In this document: piece after piece, positions 7,877-15,670 of the stretch
Layout: every line of letters starts with the position of its first letter
Numbering within the stretch: the stretch's first letter is position 1
Notes under the pieces: generated by a model
What the model was told of the DNA's origin: nothing
The model's input: only the letters and a program-made list of their open reading frames with translations
Databases searched by the model: none
Assembly (NCBI GenBank): GCA_049324875.1
Contig: JBMONC010000059.1
Span: 1-64,000 of the forward strand
DNA: 64,000 nucleotides
Direction of reading: 5' to 3'
DNA from: JAWLHU01 sp049324875
GTDB lineage: Bacteria > Bacillota > Sulfobacillia > Symbiobacteriales > Symbiobacteriaceae
Position numbers and translations under genes: made by a program

Positions 7877-9829
7877 CTACCCGCCCACGCTTCCGGCCGC
7901 CGGCTGCTCCCGCCGCGACCGGATCAGCTGCATCGCAAAGGCGCTGGCCACCAGCACCGAGCCGATCAGGTCGGTGATCAGGTTCGGATCGACCAGCATC
8001 ACGCCGCCCACCACCAGCATCAGCCGCTCCCACTGCTTCAGGTGGGTGGACCAGTAGCCGGTCACCCCGGTCCCCAGGGCCGTCATGCCCAGCAGGGAGG
8101 TGAAGAGCATCGCCACCACATTGGACCAGGTCGCCCCCACCAGGATCAGCACCGGCGACATGGCGAAGATGTAGGGCACCAGGAAGGCGCCCAGCGCCAT
8201 CTTCACCGCCTCGATGCCGGTTTTCCATGGGTTGGAGCCGGCGATGGCCGAGCCGGCGTAGACCGCCAGCGCCACCGGCGGGGTGATGTCGGCCAGGATG
8301 CCGAAGTAGAAGACGAAGAGGTGGGCGGCCAGCGGCTCAACGCCCAGCTTGGTCAGGGCGGGGGCGGCCATGGTGGCCAGGACGATGTAGGTCGCCGTGG
8401 TGGGCAGCCCCATGCCCAGCACCAGGGAGGCCAGCATGGTCAGCGCCAGGGCGATCCAGAGGTTGCCGCCGGCCAGGTCGACCATGTTGGAGGAAAGCTT
8501 CAGGCCCAGGCCGGTCAGGGTGACGATGCCCACCACGATGCCGGCGGTGGCGCAGGCGGCGATCACCGCCAGGGCGCCCCGGGCCGCCTCCTCCAGGGTG
8601 GAGAGGATCACCTTGATCCCCATGCGGGTCTCCTTCTTGATCAGGCCGAAGAGCCAGGAGAGGGCGATGCCCACCACCGCCGCCTTGGGCGGGGAGAAGC
8701 CGGCGTCCATCATCCAGAAGATCGCCACCAGCGGCACCGCCAGGTAGCCCTGCTTCAGCAGCACCTGGCCGAAGCGGGGCAGCTGCTCCCGGGGCAGGCC
8801 CATCAGCCCGGTCCGCTTCGCCTCGAAGTGGACCATGATGAAGACCGCCGTGAAGTAGAGCAGCGCCGGGATCGCCGCCGCCTTGGCGATCTCGATGTAG
8901 GGGATGTTCAGGAACTCCACCATCACGAAGGCAGCGGCGCCCATGATCGGCGGCATGATCTGCCCGCCGGTGGAGGCGGAGGCCTCGACGGCGGCGGCGA
9001 ACTCCTTGCGGTAGCCCAGCCCTTTCATCATGGGGATGGTGAAGGAGCCGGCGCCCGCCACGTTGGCGATGGAGGAGCCGGAGATCGTCCCCTCAAAGGC
9101 GGAGGAGACCACCGCCACCTTGGCCGGACCGCCCGGGGTGTGGCCGGTCAGCGCCATGGAGACGTCGACGAAGAGCTGCCGGATGCCGGTCTTGCCCAGG
9201 AACTGGGCGAAGATCAGGTAGACGAAGATCACGGTGGCGGAGACGCCGATGGGGGTGGAGAAGACGCCCTCCAGCCCCAGGAAGGTGTGCTCCAGCACCC
9301 GCTCCAGGGAGTAGCCCCGGTGGGCGAAGAGGCCGGGCAGGAAGCCGCCCCAGAGGGCGTAGGCCAGGAAGGAGCCGGCCACGATCACCATCGCCCAGCC
9401 GGCCACCCGACGGGTCGCCTCCAGCACCAGCACCGTGCCGATGAAGGCCACGAACAGGTCGGTGGTGGTGTGCAGGCCCGAGCGGTTGATCAGGTCCTCG
9501 TAGAAGACGACGTGGTAGAAGCCGGCGGCCAGCCCGCCGGCGGCCAGCAGCAGGTCATACCAGGGCACCACCGGCTTGATGTCGCCCTGGCGTGCCGGGT
9601 AGAGAATAAAGATCATGGCAAGGGCCACCGCCAGGTGGGGCGCCCGCTGCAGCTGCGGCGGGAGCGGAGCCCAGGCGGCGGTGTAGAGATGGAAGAGCGA
9701 CAGACCGACCCCCAGGAAGGTGATTGCCCAGGCCCAGGGACCGATTAGCCGGCGATAGCCCGACTCCCGGTCGATCTGGAGCAGGGCCTGCTCCTCGGGG
9801 GTCAGGGAAGGGGTTTGCTGGTGCGCCAT
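7877..9829 (-). CDS. TRAP transporter permease, fused small/large subunits (DctQM)
   Basis: This is the membrane component of a TAXI-family TRAP transporter, which uses an ion gradient to import an anionic solute delivered by the extracytoplasmic binding protein. The 650-residue protein fuses a short N-terminal part with about four membrane spans (residues ~25-165, DctQ-like) to a large DctM part with many further spans. SAFEGTISGSSIANVAGAG and the repeated LGMGLPTTATYI are signature loops of DctM proteins. The N-terminus is cytoplasmic and charged. It overlaps the DUF1850 gene by 28 bp. GGAGGT precedes the ATG. The substrate is not evident. Confidence 0.9.
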   Translation of the reverse strand: MAHQQTPSLTPEEQALLQIDRESGYRRLIGPWAWAITFLGVGLSLFHLYTAAWAPLPPQLQRAPHLAVALAMIFILYPARQGDIKPVVPWYDLLLAAGGLAAGFYHVVFYEDLINRSGLHTTTDLFVAFIGTVLVLEATRRVAGWAMVIVAGSFLAYALWGGFLPGLFAHRGYSLERVLEHTFLGLEGVFSTPIGVSATVIFVYLIFAQFLGKTGIRQLFVDVSMALTGHTPGGPAKVAVVSSAFEGTISGSSIANVAGAGSFTIPMMKGLGYRKEFAAAVEASASTGGQIMPPIMGAAAFVMVEFLNIPYIEIAKAAAIPALLYFTAVFIMVHFEAKRTGLMGLPREQLPRFGQVLLKQGYLAVPLVAIFWMMDAGFSPPKAAVVGIALSWLFGLIKKETRMGIKVILSTLEEAARGALAVIAACATAGIVVGIVTLTGLGLKLSSNMVDLAGGNLWIALALTMLASLVLGMGLPTTATYIVLATMAAPALTKLGVEPLAAHLFVFYFGILADITPPVALAVYAGSAIAGSNPWKTGIEAVKMALGAFLVPYIFAMSPVLILVGATWSNVVAMLFTSLLGMTALGTGVTGYWSTHLKQWERLMLVVGGVMLVDPNLITDLIGSVLVASAFAMQLIRSRREQPAAGSVGG

Positions 9830-10332
9830 TGCCGTACCTCCGTCCAGATGATCATGATCAGGGGCAGCCGCTCCGCCTGCAGCCGGACCAGGGCGTTGGG
9901 CCCCGCCGCCCGGAGCAGGTCCAGTTCACGGTCCCCCACCACCAGTCGGTGGTCGATGTGGGAGAGCCCCAGGTGGAGCTGTTCCACCGCAATTCGGTAC
10001 CCGGTTACCACCCAGCGGTCCCCTTCCACCCGCCAGACCGTCCCCTCCTCGGGGCCGGCGGGCAGGTTGGGGCCGTACTGGTCAAAGACCATCCGGCGGA
10101 GGTGGAGGCGGCCCTCCAGGATCTCATAGCGCTCTTCCACCGGCCTCAGGGTAACCGTATGCGTCCATCGGAGCGTAAAGCTCTGACCGGGACCGGCCCG
10201 CACGGCCCAGACCAGGCCGGAGCCCCGGGAGCGGCGGACGCTGAGGACGTCCACCGGCAGGAAAAGGAGGGCGACGGCCACGAGGACCGCCGCCCACCTC
10301 CAACGCTTGCGGACCTTACTTGACGTTGACAC
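9802..10332 (-). CDS. DUF1850 protein of TAXI-TRAP operon
   Basis: This 176-residue protein has one N-terminal membrane anchor (residues ~13-32) followed by an extracytoplasmic domain with the DUF1850 segment RWTHTVTLRPVEERYEI. DUF1850 genes are known neighbours of TAXI solute-binding proteins and fused TRAP permeases, and that is the arrangement here. The start is a GTG inside the end of the binding-protein gene (17-bp overlap), and the stop lies inside the permease gene. The three are almost certainly translationally coupled. Its role is unknown; an accessory of uptake is the natural guess. Confidence 0.8.
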   Translation of the reverse strand: MSTSSKVRKRWRWAAVLVAVALLFLPVDVLSVRRSRGSGLVWAVRAGPGQSFTLRWTHTVTLRPVEERYEILEGRLHLRRMVFDQYGPNLPAGPEEGTVWRVEGDRWVVTGYRIAVEQLHLGLSHIDHRLVVGDRELDLLRAAGPNALVRLQAERLPLIMIIWTEVRQWRTSKPLP

Positions 10333-11323
10333 CCTTCTCCTTCAGGTACTTGGCAGCGCCCGGATGGAAGGGGATCGTGATGCCGTCCGCCGCCTTCTTC
10401 ACGTCGAACTCCTTGGCCTTGGCGTGGCCGATGTCGCCGGCCTTCTCGAAGAGGGTCTTGGTCAGCTGGTAGACCAGGTCGGAGTTCATGTCGGTGCGGG
10501 CCACCAGGATCGCCAGCACGGCCACCACGTCGGTGTCCTTGTCGACGCCCTTGTAGGTGCCGGCCTTGACGGTGTGCTTGACGTAGAACTTGAAGGTCTT
10601 GGAGACCTTGGCGTAGTCGATCGGCACCAGCCGGACGGCGGTGGCGGTCTGCACATCGGCCAGGGAGGCGGCCGGGACGCCGGTCACCATCACCAGGGCG
10701 TCAGCCTGCCGGTCCTTGAACTGGGTGGCGCCCTCGGCGAAGGAGAGCGGCAGCTTCTGGATGTCCTTGTCGTAGTCCAGGCCGTAGGCCGTCAGGATCT
10801 GGCGGGAGGCGATCTCCGTGCCGGAGCCGGGGGCGCCCACGACCACCTTCTTGCCCTTCAGGTCGGTGATCGACTGGATGTTGCTGTCGGCCCGGACCAC
10901 GATCTGCACGACCTCGGGGTAGAGGGCGGCGACAGCGGCGTAGTTGGTGTACTTCTCCTCCGCCTTGTCACCGGTCTTGGCGAAGGCCTCCAGGCCGTTG
11001 CGCCCGTAGTCGGCGGTGTCGTTCTGGATCAGGGCCAGGTCGACCTCGCTCTTGGCCAGCATCCGGATGTTGGCCACCGAGGCGCCGGTGGACTGGACGG
11101 TGACGTTGACGCCCTGGATGTTGTCCTTCCAGACCTTGCCCATGCCGCCGCCCAGCGGGTAGTAGGTGCCGCCGGTGCCGCCGGTGGCCAGGATCAGCTC
11201 GGTCTTGTCGCCGGGCTTCCAGGCCTTCTCCTTGGCGCCGGAGCCACCGCCTGCACCACCGCAGCCGGCGAGCAGGGAGAGAATAAGAAGAGCCGGAACC
11301 ATGAAGCGCAGCCATTTCCGCAT
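10316..11323 (-). CDS. TAXI family TRAP solute-binding lipoprotein
   Basis: This is the extracytoplasmic receptor of the TRAP system. The 335-residue precursor has a lipoprotein signal with lipobox LAGC (Cys21) followed by a Gly-rich linker. ATGGTGGTYYPLGG near residue 55 is the hallmark of TAXI proteins, and VGAPGSGTE is a second family motif. AGAGGGGGATC precedes the ATG. It is the first gene of the TRAP operon. The ligand is unknown; family members bind glutamate/glutamine-like or other carboxylates. Confidence 0.9.
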   Translation of the reverse strand: MRKWLRFMVPALLILSLLAGCGGAGGGSGAKEKAWKPGDKTELILATGGTGGTYYPLGGGMGKVWKDNIQGVNVTVQSTGASVANIRMLAKSEVDLALIQNDTADYGRNGLEAFAKTGDKAEEKYTNYAAVAALYPEVVQIVVRADSNIQSITDLKGKKVVVGAPGSGTEIASRQILTAYGLDYDKDIQKLPLSFAEGATQFKDRQADALVMVTGVPAASLADVQTATAVRLVPIDYAKVSKTFKFYVKHTVKAGTYKGVDKDTDVVAVLAILVARTDMNSDLVYQLTKTLFEKAGDIGHAKAKEFDVKKAADGITIPFHPGAAKYLKEKGVNVK

Positions 11324-11538
11324 TGTAAAGATCCCCCTCTGTGTCGTATAGATATGGCCGTATGAAGCATACAGGACTATTCGCTACCGGATCCAATTAC
11401 CCTGCAATCCGTGCTAGAGTTTCTTGTCCACCGATTGTGAAGTTGGTCACATGCCCCTCGGAAAGATCGGTTTGACCCGTTCCGGGGGAGTGCGGCGGCC
11501 GGGGGGAGTCCGTATGATAAGAGCAGGGCGCCCTGGGG

Positions 11539-12819
11539 GTGCCCGGTCCACCCCGAAAGGCAGGTCTGCCCTTGACGACACGGAACGCCACCCAGGTTTA
11601 CATCCTGATGCGGGCCACCTTTGCCCTCGCCCACGCCATCATGTTCACCACCTACGGCCTCTACTACGTGCAGATGCTGGGGCTCAATCCGATGCAGCTG
11701 GTGCTGGTGGGCACCGCCCTGGAGCTGACCGTCGTCCTCTTCGAGGTGCCCACGGGGGTGGTGGCCGATGCATACAGCCGCCGCCTCTCGGTCCGGATCG
11801 GGGTCTTCGTGCTGGCCGCCGCCTACCTGATGGAGGGCGCCATCCCGTGGCTCGGGGTCCTCCCCTTCTTCGCCGGGGTGGTCCTGGCCGAGGTGATCCG
11901 GGGGGTGGGCGAGACCTTCCTCAGCGGTGCCCGGGAGGCCTGGATCGCCGATGAGATCGGCCCGGACCGGATGGGCCCCCTCCTGCTGCAGTGCGCCAAG
12001 GTGGACCGGCTGATGTCGATCCTGGGCATCATGCTGAGCGCCGCCCTGGCCAACATCAGCCTGAACCTGCCCTACCTGGCCGGCGGGCTGCTGCTGGGGC
12101 TGCTGGCGGTCTACCTGCTGCTGGCGATGCCGGAGCAGGGCTTCACCCCCCAGCCCCGGGAGCAGCGGTCGAACTGGCAGGTGATGAGCAGCACCTTCCG
12201 GGAGGGGCTTCAAGCGGTGCGGGGCCGCCCGATCCTGATGGCCCTGCTGGCGATCAGCCTGATCGCCGGCGCCGCCTCGGAGGGGCTGGGGCGGCTCTGG
12301 GAGGCCCATCTGCTGCTCACCTTCCGCCTGGCGGAGGCCTCCGCCCTGCCCCCGGCCACCTGGTTCTCCCTGATCGCCCTGGCCGGCTCGCTCCTGGGGA
12401 TCGCCGCTGCCCACTTCGCCCGCAAGCACCTGGACCTGAGCCACCCCCGCCGGGTGACCGCCACCCTGCTGACCAGCGCCGGCCTCCGGACCGGCCTGAT
12501 CCTCACCTTCGCCCTCGCCCCCGCCTACGGCTGGGCGGTGGGCTGCGTGCTGGCCCTCAAGGCGCTGGGCGCAGTCTCCGGCCCGATCTACGAGACCTGG
12601 CTCAACCAGCAGATCAACTCCCGCACCCGGGCCACGGTGCTCTCGATGATGGGACAGGCCGACGCCGTAGGCCAGTCAGGCGGCGGCCCCCTGGTAGGCT
12701 GGGTCGGCACCCGCTTCTCCCTCAGGGCAGCGCTGGTCCTGGCCGCCGGCTTGCTGACCCCGGCGCTGGCGGTGTATGGCTGGGCCCATCGCTCCACGGA
12801 TTCCACGGAAAAGGGATAA
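11539..12819 (+). CDS. MFS transporter
   Basis: This is a twelve-span major facilitator protein, probably a drug/H+ antiporter-type exporter. The 426-residue frame shows regularly spaced hydrophobic helices and the loop 2-3 region FEVPTGVVADAYSRR, matching the MFS A-motif. The start is uncertain: a GTG at 11539, or the TTG at 11572 just before TTRNATQVY, with AAGGCAGG upstream. The last ten residues (HRSTDSTEKG) are encoded by CCACGGATT-like units that belong to the repeat element downstream, so the natural C-terminus may have been altered. It is monocistronic and faces the lia operon. Confidence 0.85.
   Translation: MPGPPRKAGLPLTTRNATQVYILMRATFALAHAIMFTTYGLYYVQMLGLNPMQLVLVGTALELTVVLFEVPTGVVADAYSRRLSVRIGVFVLAAAYLMEGAIPWLGVLPFFAGVVLAEVIRGVGETFLSGAREAWIADEIGPDRMGPLLLQCAKVDRLMSILGIMLSAALANISLNLPYLAGGLLLGLLAVYLLLAMPEQGFTPQPREQRSNWQVMSSTFREGLQAVRGRPILMALLAISLIAGAASEGLGRLWEAHLLLTFRLAEASALPPATWFSLIALAGSLLGIAAAHFARKHLDLSHPRRVTATLLTSAGLRTGLILTFALAPAYGWAVGCVLALKALGAVSGPIYETWLNQQINSRTRATVLSMMGQADAVGQSGGGPLVGWVGTRFSLRAALVLAAGLLTPALAVYGWAHRSTDSTEKG
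12791..12809 (+). repeat. Extra ACGGATT units in MFS 3' end
   Basis: CTCCACGGATTCCACGGAA lies inside the last codons of the MFS gene, 14 bp before the left arm of the palindromic element. It shows the same 9-bp periodicity as the arms. Confidence 0.6.
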
Positions 12820-12822
12820 ATA

Positions 12823-13076
12823 GCCACGGATTACACGGATTACACGGATAAACCATCATTACAAGAATGTGAGTGGTGCGTGCGAAGCACCGCACCATGG
12901 TGGTTACACGGATGATAAAGACAATCACAAAAAATGGATGGGAGTCTGTGCTCGTTTTCATCCATACGAGCCCCGGACTCCCATTGTGATTGTGGGGCAG
13001 TTGGTGCGGTGCTTCGCACCAGCCCACATTGTTATAGTGTATTTGTTTTATCCGTGTAATCCGTGTAATCCGTGGC
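12823..13076. repeat. Palindromic repeat element, copy 1
   Basis: This 254-bp element has perfect 30-bp terminal inverted repeats (12823-12852 and 13047-13076), each made of three 9-bp units of the form (C/A)CACGGATT. Inside, GTGCGAAGCACCGCACCA at 12880-12897 pairs perfectly with 13002-13019. Further in, ACAATCACAA (12921-12930) and ATGGGAGTC (12938-12946) pair with 12976-12993. The whole element can fold as one long interrupted hairpin. It fills the gap between the convergent MFS and response-regulator genes. No transposase or credible frame is inside. A second copy is at 51962-52255. Confidence 0.85.
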
Positions 13077-13090
13077 AAAGATAACGGCGC

Positions 13091-13723
13091 TCACACCAAC
13101 TTATTCTGCACGGCGTAGATCGCCAACTGGGTCCGGTCCTGCAGCTGCAGCTTCTCCAGCAGGTGGCTCACGTGGGTCTTGACCGTCCGCTCGCCGATGA
13201 AGAGCCGCTCGCCGATCTCCTTGTTGGAGAGGCCCTGGGCGATCAGCTGGAGCACCTCCATCTCCCGCGGGCTGATCTCATCCACGGCGCTCTTCCCCTT
13301 GGCCGGGGCGGTCAGTTCCTGCATCATCCGCTGGGCGGCCATGGGATGGAGTGTCGCCCGGCCGGCCGCCGCCGCCCGGATGGTGGCGGCCAGCTCCTCC
13401 GCGGAGACGTCCTTCAGGATATAGGAGAGGGCGCCGGCCCGGATCGCCGGCACCACCCGCTCGTCGTCGGGCATGGAGGTGAGCACGATCACCTTGGAGG
13501 CGGGGTTGGCCGCCAGGCAGCGCCGGGTTCCCTCGATGCCGTCGGCCACGGGCATCATCAAGTCCATCAGGATCACGTCGGGCTTCAGCCGGGCCGCTGC
13601 CTCCGCCGCCTCGGCGCCGTTCTCCGCCTCGCCGACGATCTCGATCTCCTCCTCGGTCGAGAGGTAGATCTTCAGCCCTTCCCGGACCATCTTGTGATCA
13701 TCCACCAGCATGACACGAATCAC
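13091..13723 (-). CDS. liaR: LiaR/VraR-type response regulator
   Basis: This is a 210-residue NarL/FixJ-family regulator. The receiver domain (1-120) has the acidic pair at D8/D9, the phosphoacceptor Asp54 in ILMDLMMP, Thr82 and Lys104. The LuxR-type helix-turn-helix (about 145-205) has ISPREMEVLQLIAQGLSNKE. It overlaps the kinase gene by 4 bp (ATGA). With liaF and liaS upstream it forms the cell-envelope-stress cassette, expected to respond to lipid II-acting or membrane-perturbing agents. Targets are unknown. Confidence 0.9.
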   Translation of the reverse strand: MIRVMLVDDHKMVREGLKIYLSTEEEIEIVGEAENGAEAAEAAARLKPDVILMDLMMPVADGIEGTRRCLAANPASKVIVLTSMPDDERVVPAIRAGALSYILKDVSAEELAATIRAAAAGRATLHPMAAQRMMQELTAPAKGKSAVDEISPREMEVLQLIAQGLSNKEIGERLFIGERTVKTHVSHLLEKLQLQDRTQLAIYAVQNKLV

Positions 13724-14793
13724 GACGGCGTTCCTCCCTCTTCCACGGGTGTTTCGTGCGGGACAGGCAGGAGGACATCCACCTCCGTCCCCTCCCCCGG
13801 CCGGCTCCGGACCCGGATCTGACCGCCCAGGGCGGCCACCCGCTCCTGCATCCCCACCAGCCCGACCGAGGTGGGGCTCACCCCGGCCCGCCGGTCGAAG
13901 CCGATCCCGTCATCCGCCACCCGCAGCCGGATGCCCTCCGGCTCCCGGCTCAGCTCCACCCGCACCCGGGAGGCCCGGGCGTGCTTGGCGACGTTGTTCA
14001 GCGCCTCCTGGGCGATTCGGAAGAGCGCCTCCCCGGGGCTGCCGCCCAGCCGGATGCTTGTGTCGATCGCCGCCTCCAGCTCCCAGGACTCCCGGCTGGA
14101 GACCGACCGGGCGTACTCAGCCAGCGCAGCGCCCAGCCCCTGCTGCTCCAGGGTGGTGGGGCGCAGCTGCAGGATCAGCTCCCGGGTCTGGCTGTGGGCC
14201 TGCCGGGCCAGCTCCTCCAGGGCGCTCAGCTCCGGCACGAAGGCGGCGCTCTCCCCGCCCAGCTTCTCCAGCTTCTTGCGGGCGGCCGCCGTCCGGAGGG
14301 AGAGGACGAAGAGTTGCTGGTTGACGGTGTCGTGCAAGTCCCGGGCCAGGCGGGCCCGCTCCTCCAGGGCGGCGCCCCGCCAGGCCTCCTCTGCCAGCTG
14401 CCGGTTCTGCTCCACCAGCCCCCGCAGCCGGGTCTCCGCCTCCTGCAGGTAGGCGGCCATCTGGTTCAGCTGCTCCTCCAGCAGGCCCACCTCGTCGGGC
14501 GCCCCCACCGTCACCCGGGCGGAGAGGTCGCCCCGGGCGATCCGCAGCGCCATGTCGCCGGCCTCCCAGAGCCGGAGCTTCAGCCGGCGGGCCACCAGCG
14601 ACCCGTATAGCGCCCCGGCCAGCCCCACCGCCAGGCCCGCGCCGATGCCCACACCCAGGGCGGGTGTGGGCGCCATGCCGAGGGCGGTGCCCCCGTAGTA
14701 GCCGGCGGCGACCATGGCGGTGCTGAGGAGGCTGGCGGCCAGGTAGATGGCGGCCAGCTTCCACTGGAGGCCGAGGAAGCGCTCCTGGTTCAT
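13720..14793 (-). CDS. liaS: LiaS/VraS-type sensor histidine kinase
   Basis: This 357-residue membrane kinase has two N-terminal spans (about 13-32 and 44-66) with almost no external loop between them, as in intramembrane-sensing kinases. A HAMP-like region follows, then a HisKA_3 dimerisation box with His154 in RDLHDTVNQQ. The ATPase domain has ALNNVAKHA and DDGIGFD motifs. It overlaps liaF by 4 bp and liaR by 4 bp. The missing sensor domain fits signal reception through LiaF rather than direct ligand binding. Confidence 0.9.
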   Translation of the reverse strand: MNQERFLGLQWKLAAIYLAASLLSTAMVAAGYYGGTALGMAPTPALGVGIGAGLAVGLAGALYGSLVARRLKLRLWEAGDMALRIARGDLSARVTVGAPDEVGLLEEQLNQMAAYLQEAETRLRGLVEQNRQLAEEAWRGAALEERARLARDLHDTVNQQLFVLSLRTAAARKKLEKLGGESAAFVPELSALEELARQAHSQTRELILQLRPTTLEQQGLGAALAEYARSVSSRESWELEAAIDTSIRLGGSPGEALFRIAQEALNNVAKHARASRVRVELSREPEGIRLRVADDGIGFDRRAGVSPTSVGLVGMQERVAALGGQIRVRSRPGEGTEVDVLLPVPHETPVEEGGTPS

Positions 14794-15551
14794 CCAATCA
14801 CCCTTTGACTCGGAACCGGCAGGCGGACCACCCGCAGCGAGCCGACCCGCAGCTGGGCGTCGATGATCAGCTCGATATCGGATTCGGGCACCAGGATCTC
14901 CTTCTGGAGGAAGAGGCCGGCCCCGCTCCGGTGGTCACCCAGTATGTCCAGCTCACCCACGTTGGCCTCCGCCGTCACCCGGACGGTCACGTTGTCGGGG
15001 ACCTTGACCACCGTCTCGCCCACGAACTGGGTGACGGTGATCCGGTGGATGCCGGGGGTGATGTCGGCGGTGGTCAGGTCCACCTTCAGATCGCCCACCG
15101 AGTTGGTCAGGTTCAGGTCCTTGTCCAGCACCCAGTGCTCCCGACCGTAGCGCAGGTCGCCCACCACCTGATGCCGGTCGCCGTTCCAGCCCCGGTGGCG
15201 GGAGGAGCCCACCAGCACCCGGACCCCCTTGCCGAAGGCGAGGGCGAAGCCCAGGGCAATCATCAGCAGCGGCCAGCCGGCCTGGGCGATGTCGCTGCCG
15301 CTCAGCTGGGGGGTGACCCCGGCGTCGTGGAGGATGGTGAAGAGCCCCATGGATCCCAGCCAGAGGCCCAGGGCCAGGCCGAACCAGCTCGGCCCGCGGC
15401 GCTTGGTCAGGCTGTCGTAGGTGATGCCCAGACCGATCAGGGTCAGGACCACCGGCCAGAAGGAGAGGCCGAAGTTAAAGGCCCCGGTGCCCTGCAGGAG
15501 AGCCAGCACGCCCAGGGCGATGAAGACCATGCCCCAAAAGATCCGTTTCAT
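14790..15551 (-). CDS. liaF: LiaF-like envelope-stress membrane protein
   Basis: This 253-residue protein has about four N-terminal membrane helices (residues 1-110). A soluble C-terminal beta-rich domain (about 140-250) resembles the cell-wall-active antibiotic response domain of LiaF/VraT, with regular strands around NLTNSVGDLKVDLTTADI. LiaF proteins hold the cognate kinase inactive in the absence of stress. AAAGGGG precedes the ATG. First gene of liaFSR. Confidence 0.85.
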   Translation of the reverse strand: MKRIFWGMVFIALGVLALLQGTGAFNFGLSFWPVVLTLIGLGITYDSLTKRRGPSWFGLALGLWLGSMGLFTILHDAGVTPQLSGSDIAQAGWPLLMIALGFALAFGKGVRVLVGSSRHRGWNGDRHQVVGDLRYGREHWVLDKDLNLTNSVGDLKVDLTTADITPGIHRITVTQFVGETVVKVPDNVTVRVTAEANVGELDILGDHRSGAGLFLQKEILVPESDIELIIDAQLRVGSLRVVRLPVPSQRVIG

Positions 15552-15601
15552 CGATCATAACCCCTTTCGCATCCGGGTGCCGAGCAACCCTCTCTGGTAT
15601 G

Positions 15602-15629
15602 ATCCTACCGCGGATGCGAGGCTTGTCAC
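15602..15629 (-). promoter_or_regulatory. Possible liaFSR promoter
   Basis: On the minus strand GTGACA (15624-15629) and TAGGAT (15602-15607) are 16 bp apart, 50 bp before liaF. Confidence 0.4.
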
Positions 15630-15670
15630 AGGTACGGGGGAGTGAACCGGCATCGTCCTTAGGTACGATC

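Noticed and set aside
12722..13078. Minus-strand frame of 118 codons inside the palindromic element
   Set aside because: It runs through the repeat arms (NPCNPW-type repeats from ACGGATT units) and the MFS 3' end. It has no ribosome-binding site and is a repeat translation only.
13720..15551. Generic two-component system without special role
   Set aside because: The liaF-like gene overlapping the kinase, and the kinase's two-helix sensor without external domain, support the more specific LiaFSR/VraTSR assignment.
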